This document shows positions 6,029 through 6,335 of a DNA stretch of 6,335 nucleotides, piece by piece (position 1 is the stretch's first letter; every line of letters starts with the position of its first letter). The stretch covers positions 22,476-28,810 of the forward strand of contig QHOR01000063.1 of assembly GCA_003219395.1 (NCBI GenBank), written 5' to 3'. The position numbers were made by a program, and so were the translations under genes. This stretch comes from Verrucomicrobiota bacterium. Its GTDB lineage: Bacteria > Verrucomicrobiota > Verrucomicrobiia > Chthoniobacterales > UBA10450. The notes under the pieces are model-generated. The model was given only the letters and a program-made list of their open reading frames with translations. It was not told where the DNA came from and ran no database searches.

Positions 6029-6335
6029 ATGCGTTGGACTCCCGAGTTTGAAGCTGATGTGCAATTCCTCTTGCCGGAGGAAGGCGGACGTCAGAGTGCG
6101 CCGATGCAAGGGTGGTATTGCCCAGACGTGCACTGGGATGATGATCCATCGGAGACTCTTTGGATGGTCCATCCGCGCTTCTTAGCGCCTGATGGCGCGG
6201 AGATGGCCGACGGTACAGCGATCCCGCGGGTTTGCAAAGCTCAGTTCTATCTCATCAGCACTCATGTTCGTGATCAGCTGCACCAGCAGTGGCTCCATCA
6301 AGGCGCTCGGTTCCACATCAGCGAGGGTCGCCATC
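6029..6335 (+). CDS. Cassette 4 gene: small protein resembling elongation factor Tu domain III (3' end outside window)
   Basis: The ATG lies 10 nt after the GTTAGAC core of attC-3 with no Shine-Dalgarno motif. The frame stays open for 102 codons to the window edge. The start (PEFEADVQFLLPEEGGRQSA) resembles the opening strand of EF-Tu domain III, which has an alternating acidic strand followed by EEGGR. The end (GARFHISEGRH) resembles the last EF-Tu strand before the GxGxV turn (F-x-I-x-E-G). Between them is a divergent stretch rich in Trp, Asp and His (GWYCPDVHWDDD). There is no GTPase domain, so this would be a stand-alone beta-barrel of unknown role. It is the only cassette gene here without a visible defect. 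The fold assignment comes from motif resemblance and is moderate; the coding call is firmer. Confidence 0.72.
   Translation, partial: MRWTPEFEADVQFLLPEEGGRQSAPMQGWYCPDVHWDDDPSETLWMVHPRFLAPDGAEMADGTAIPRVCKAQFYLISTHVRDQLHQQWLHQGARFHISEGRH

Larger units (their letters stand above)
3502..6335 (+). mobile_element. Integron gene-cassette array (four cassettes, last one cut by window end)
   Basis: Four core sites (3501, 4279, 5591, 6012) divide the region into cassettes 3502-4279, 4280-5591, 5592-6012 and 6013 onward. Each has one gene position on the + strand, starting almost directly after the core. In the three complete cassettes an attC follows the gene, which is the standard layout of integron cassettes. 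No integrase is present in the window. The first three genes are all disrupted and cassette 2 is a chimera of two genes. Identification rests on paired attC arms, an unpaired G in each L'' arm and consistent spacing, all seen in the sequence. Mobility is inferred from the family. Confidence 0.87.

Noticed and set aside
3195..6335. CRISPR array, tRNA or rRNA genes
   Set aside because: The repeats are few, long and separated by genes rather than short regular spacers, and no tRNA-like or rRNA-like stretch was recognised.

Overview
The window joins an ordinary chromosomal gene on the left (1-3194) to what looks like the left edge of an integron gene-cassette array on the right (about 3501 to the window end). 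The first gene encodes a large envelope polysaccharide enzyme that fuses a GH18-like domain, a NodB-type deacetylase and a processive GT2 glycosyltransferase. About 300 bp without a gene follow, then four consecutive cassettes, all on the + strand. Each gene starts 2-10 nt after a GTTAGAY core site and each complete one ends at, or inside, an attC site.

The array rests on three folded recombination sites: attC-1 at 4106-4285, attC-2 at 5469-5597 and attC-3 at 5896-6018. A fourth core site (GTTAGAC, 3501-3507) marks the left end. In each attC the outer arms pair (RYYYAAC-like R'' with GTTRRRY R'). The inner arms L''/L' also pair, with one extra unpaired G in L'', and the spacers are 5 nt on the left and 8 nt on the right in all three sites. 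This is the architecture that IntI integrases recognise. No integrase gene is visible, so this is either the far part of an integron or an integrase-less attC cluster (CALIN).

Cassette 1 (3502-4279) carries a secreted protein of unknown function with a one-base frameshift in a C run. Cassette 2 (4280-5591) carries the 5' third to half of a rhomboid protease gene joined to the 3' part of an epoxide hydrolase gene. Cassette 3 (5592-6012) carries a small lipoprotein whose signal-peptide start is out of frame by one base. Cassette 4 (6013 onward, cut by the window end) carries an apparently intact small protein resembling EF-Tu domain III. Three of the four cassette genes are therefore broken, which suggests either decay of an idle array or homopolymer errors in the assembly.

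The organism cannot be fixed from this window. The moderately GC-rich sequence, the absence of Shine-Dalgarno motifs before the cassette genes and the style of the hypothetical secreted proteins would fit an environmental bacterium such as a soil Verrucomicrobiota, but this is a low-confidence guess. The cassette genes do not form a pathway, as expected for independently acquired cassettes, and none has an evident link to the polysaccharide enzyme.
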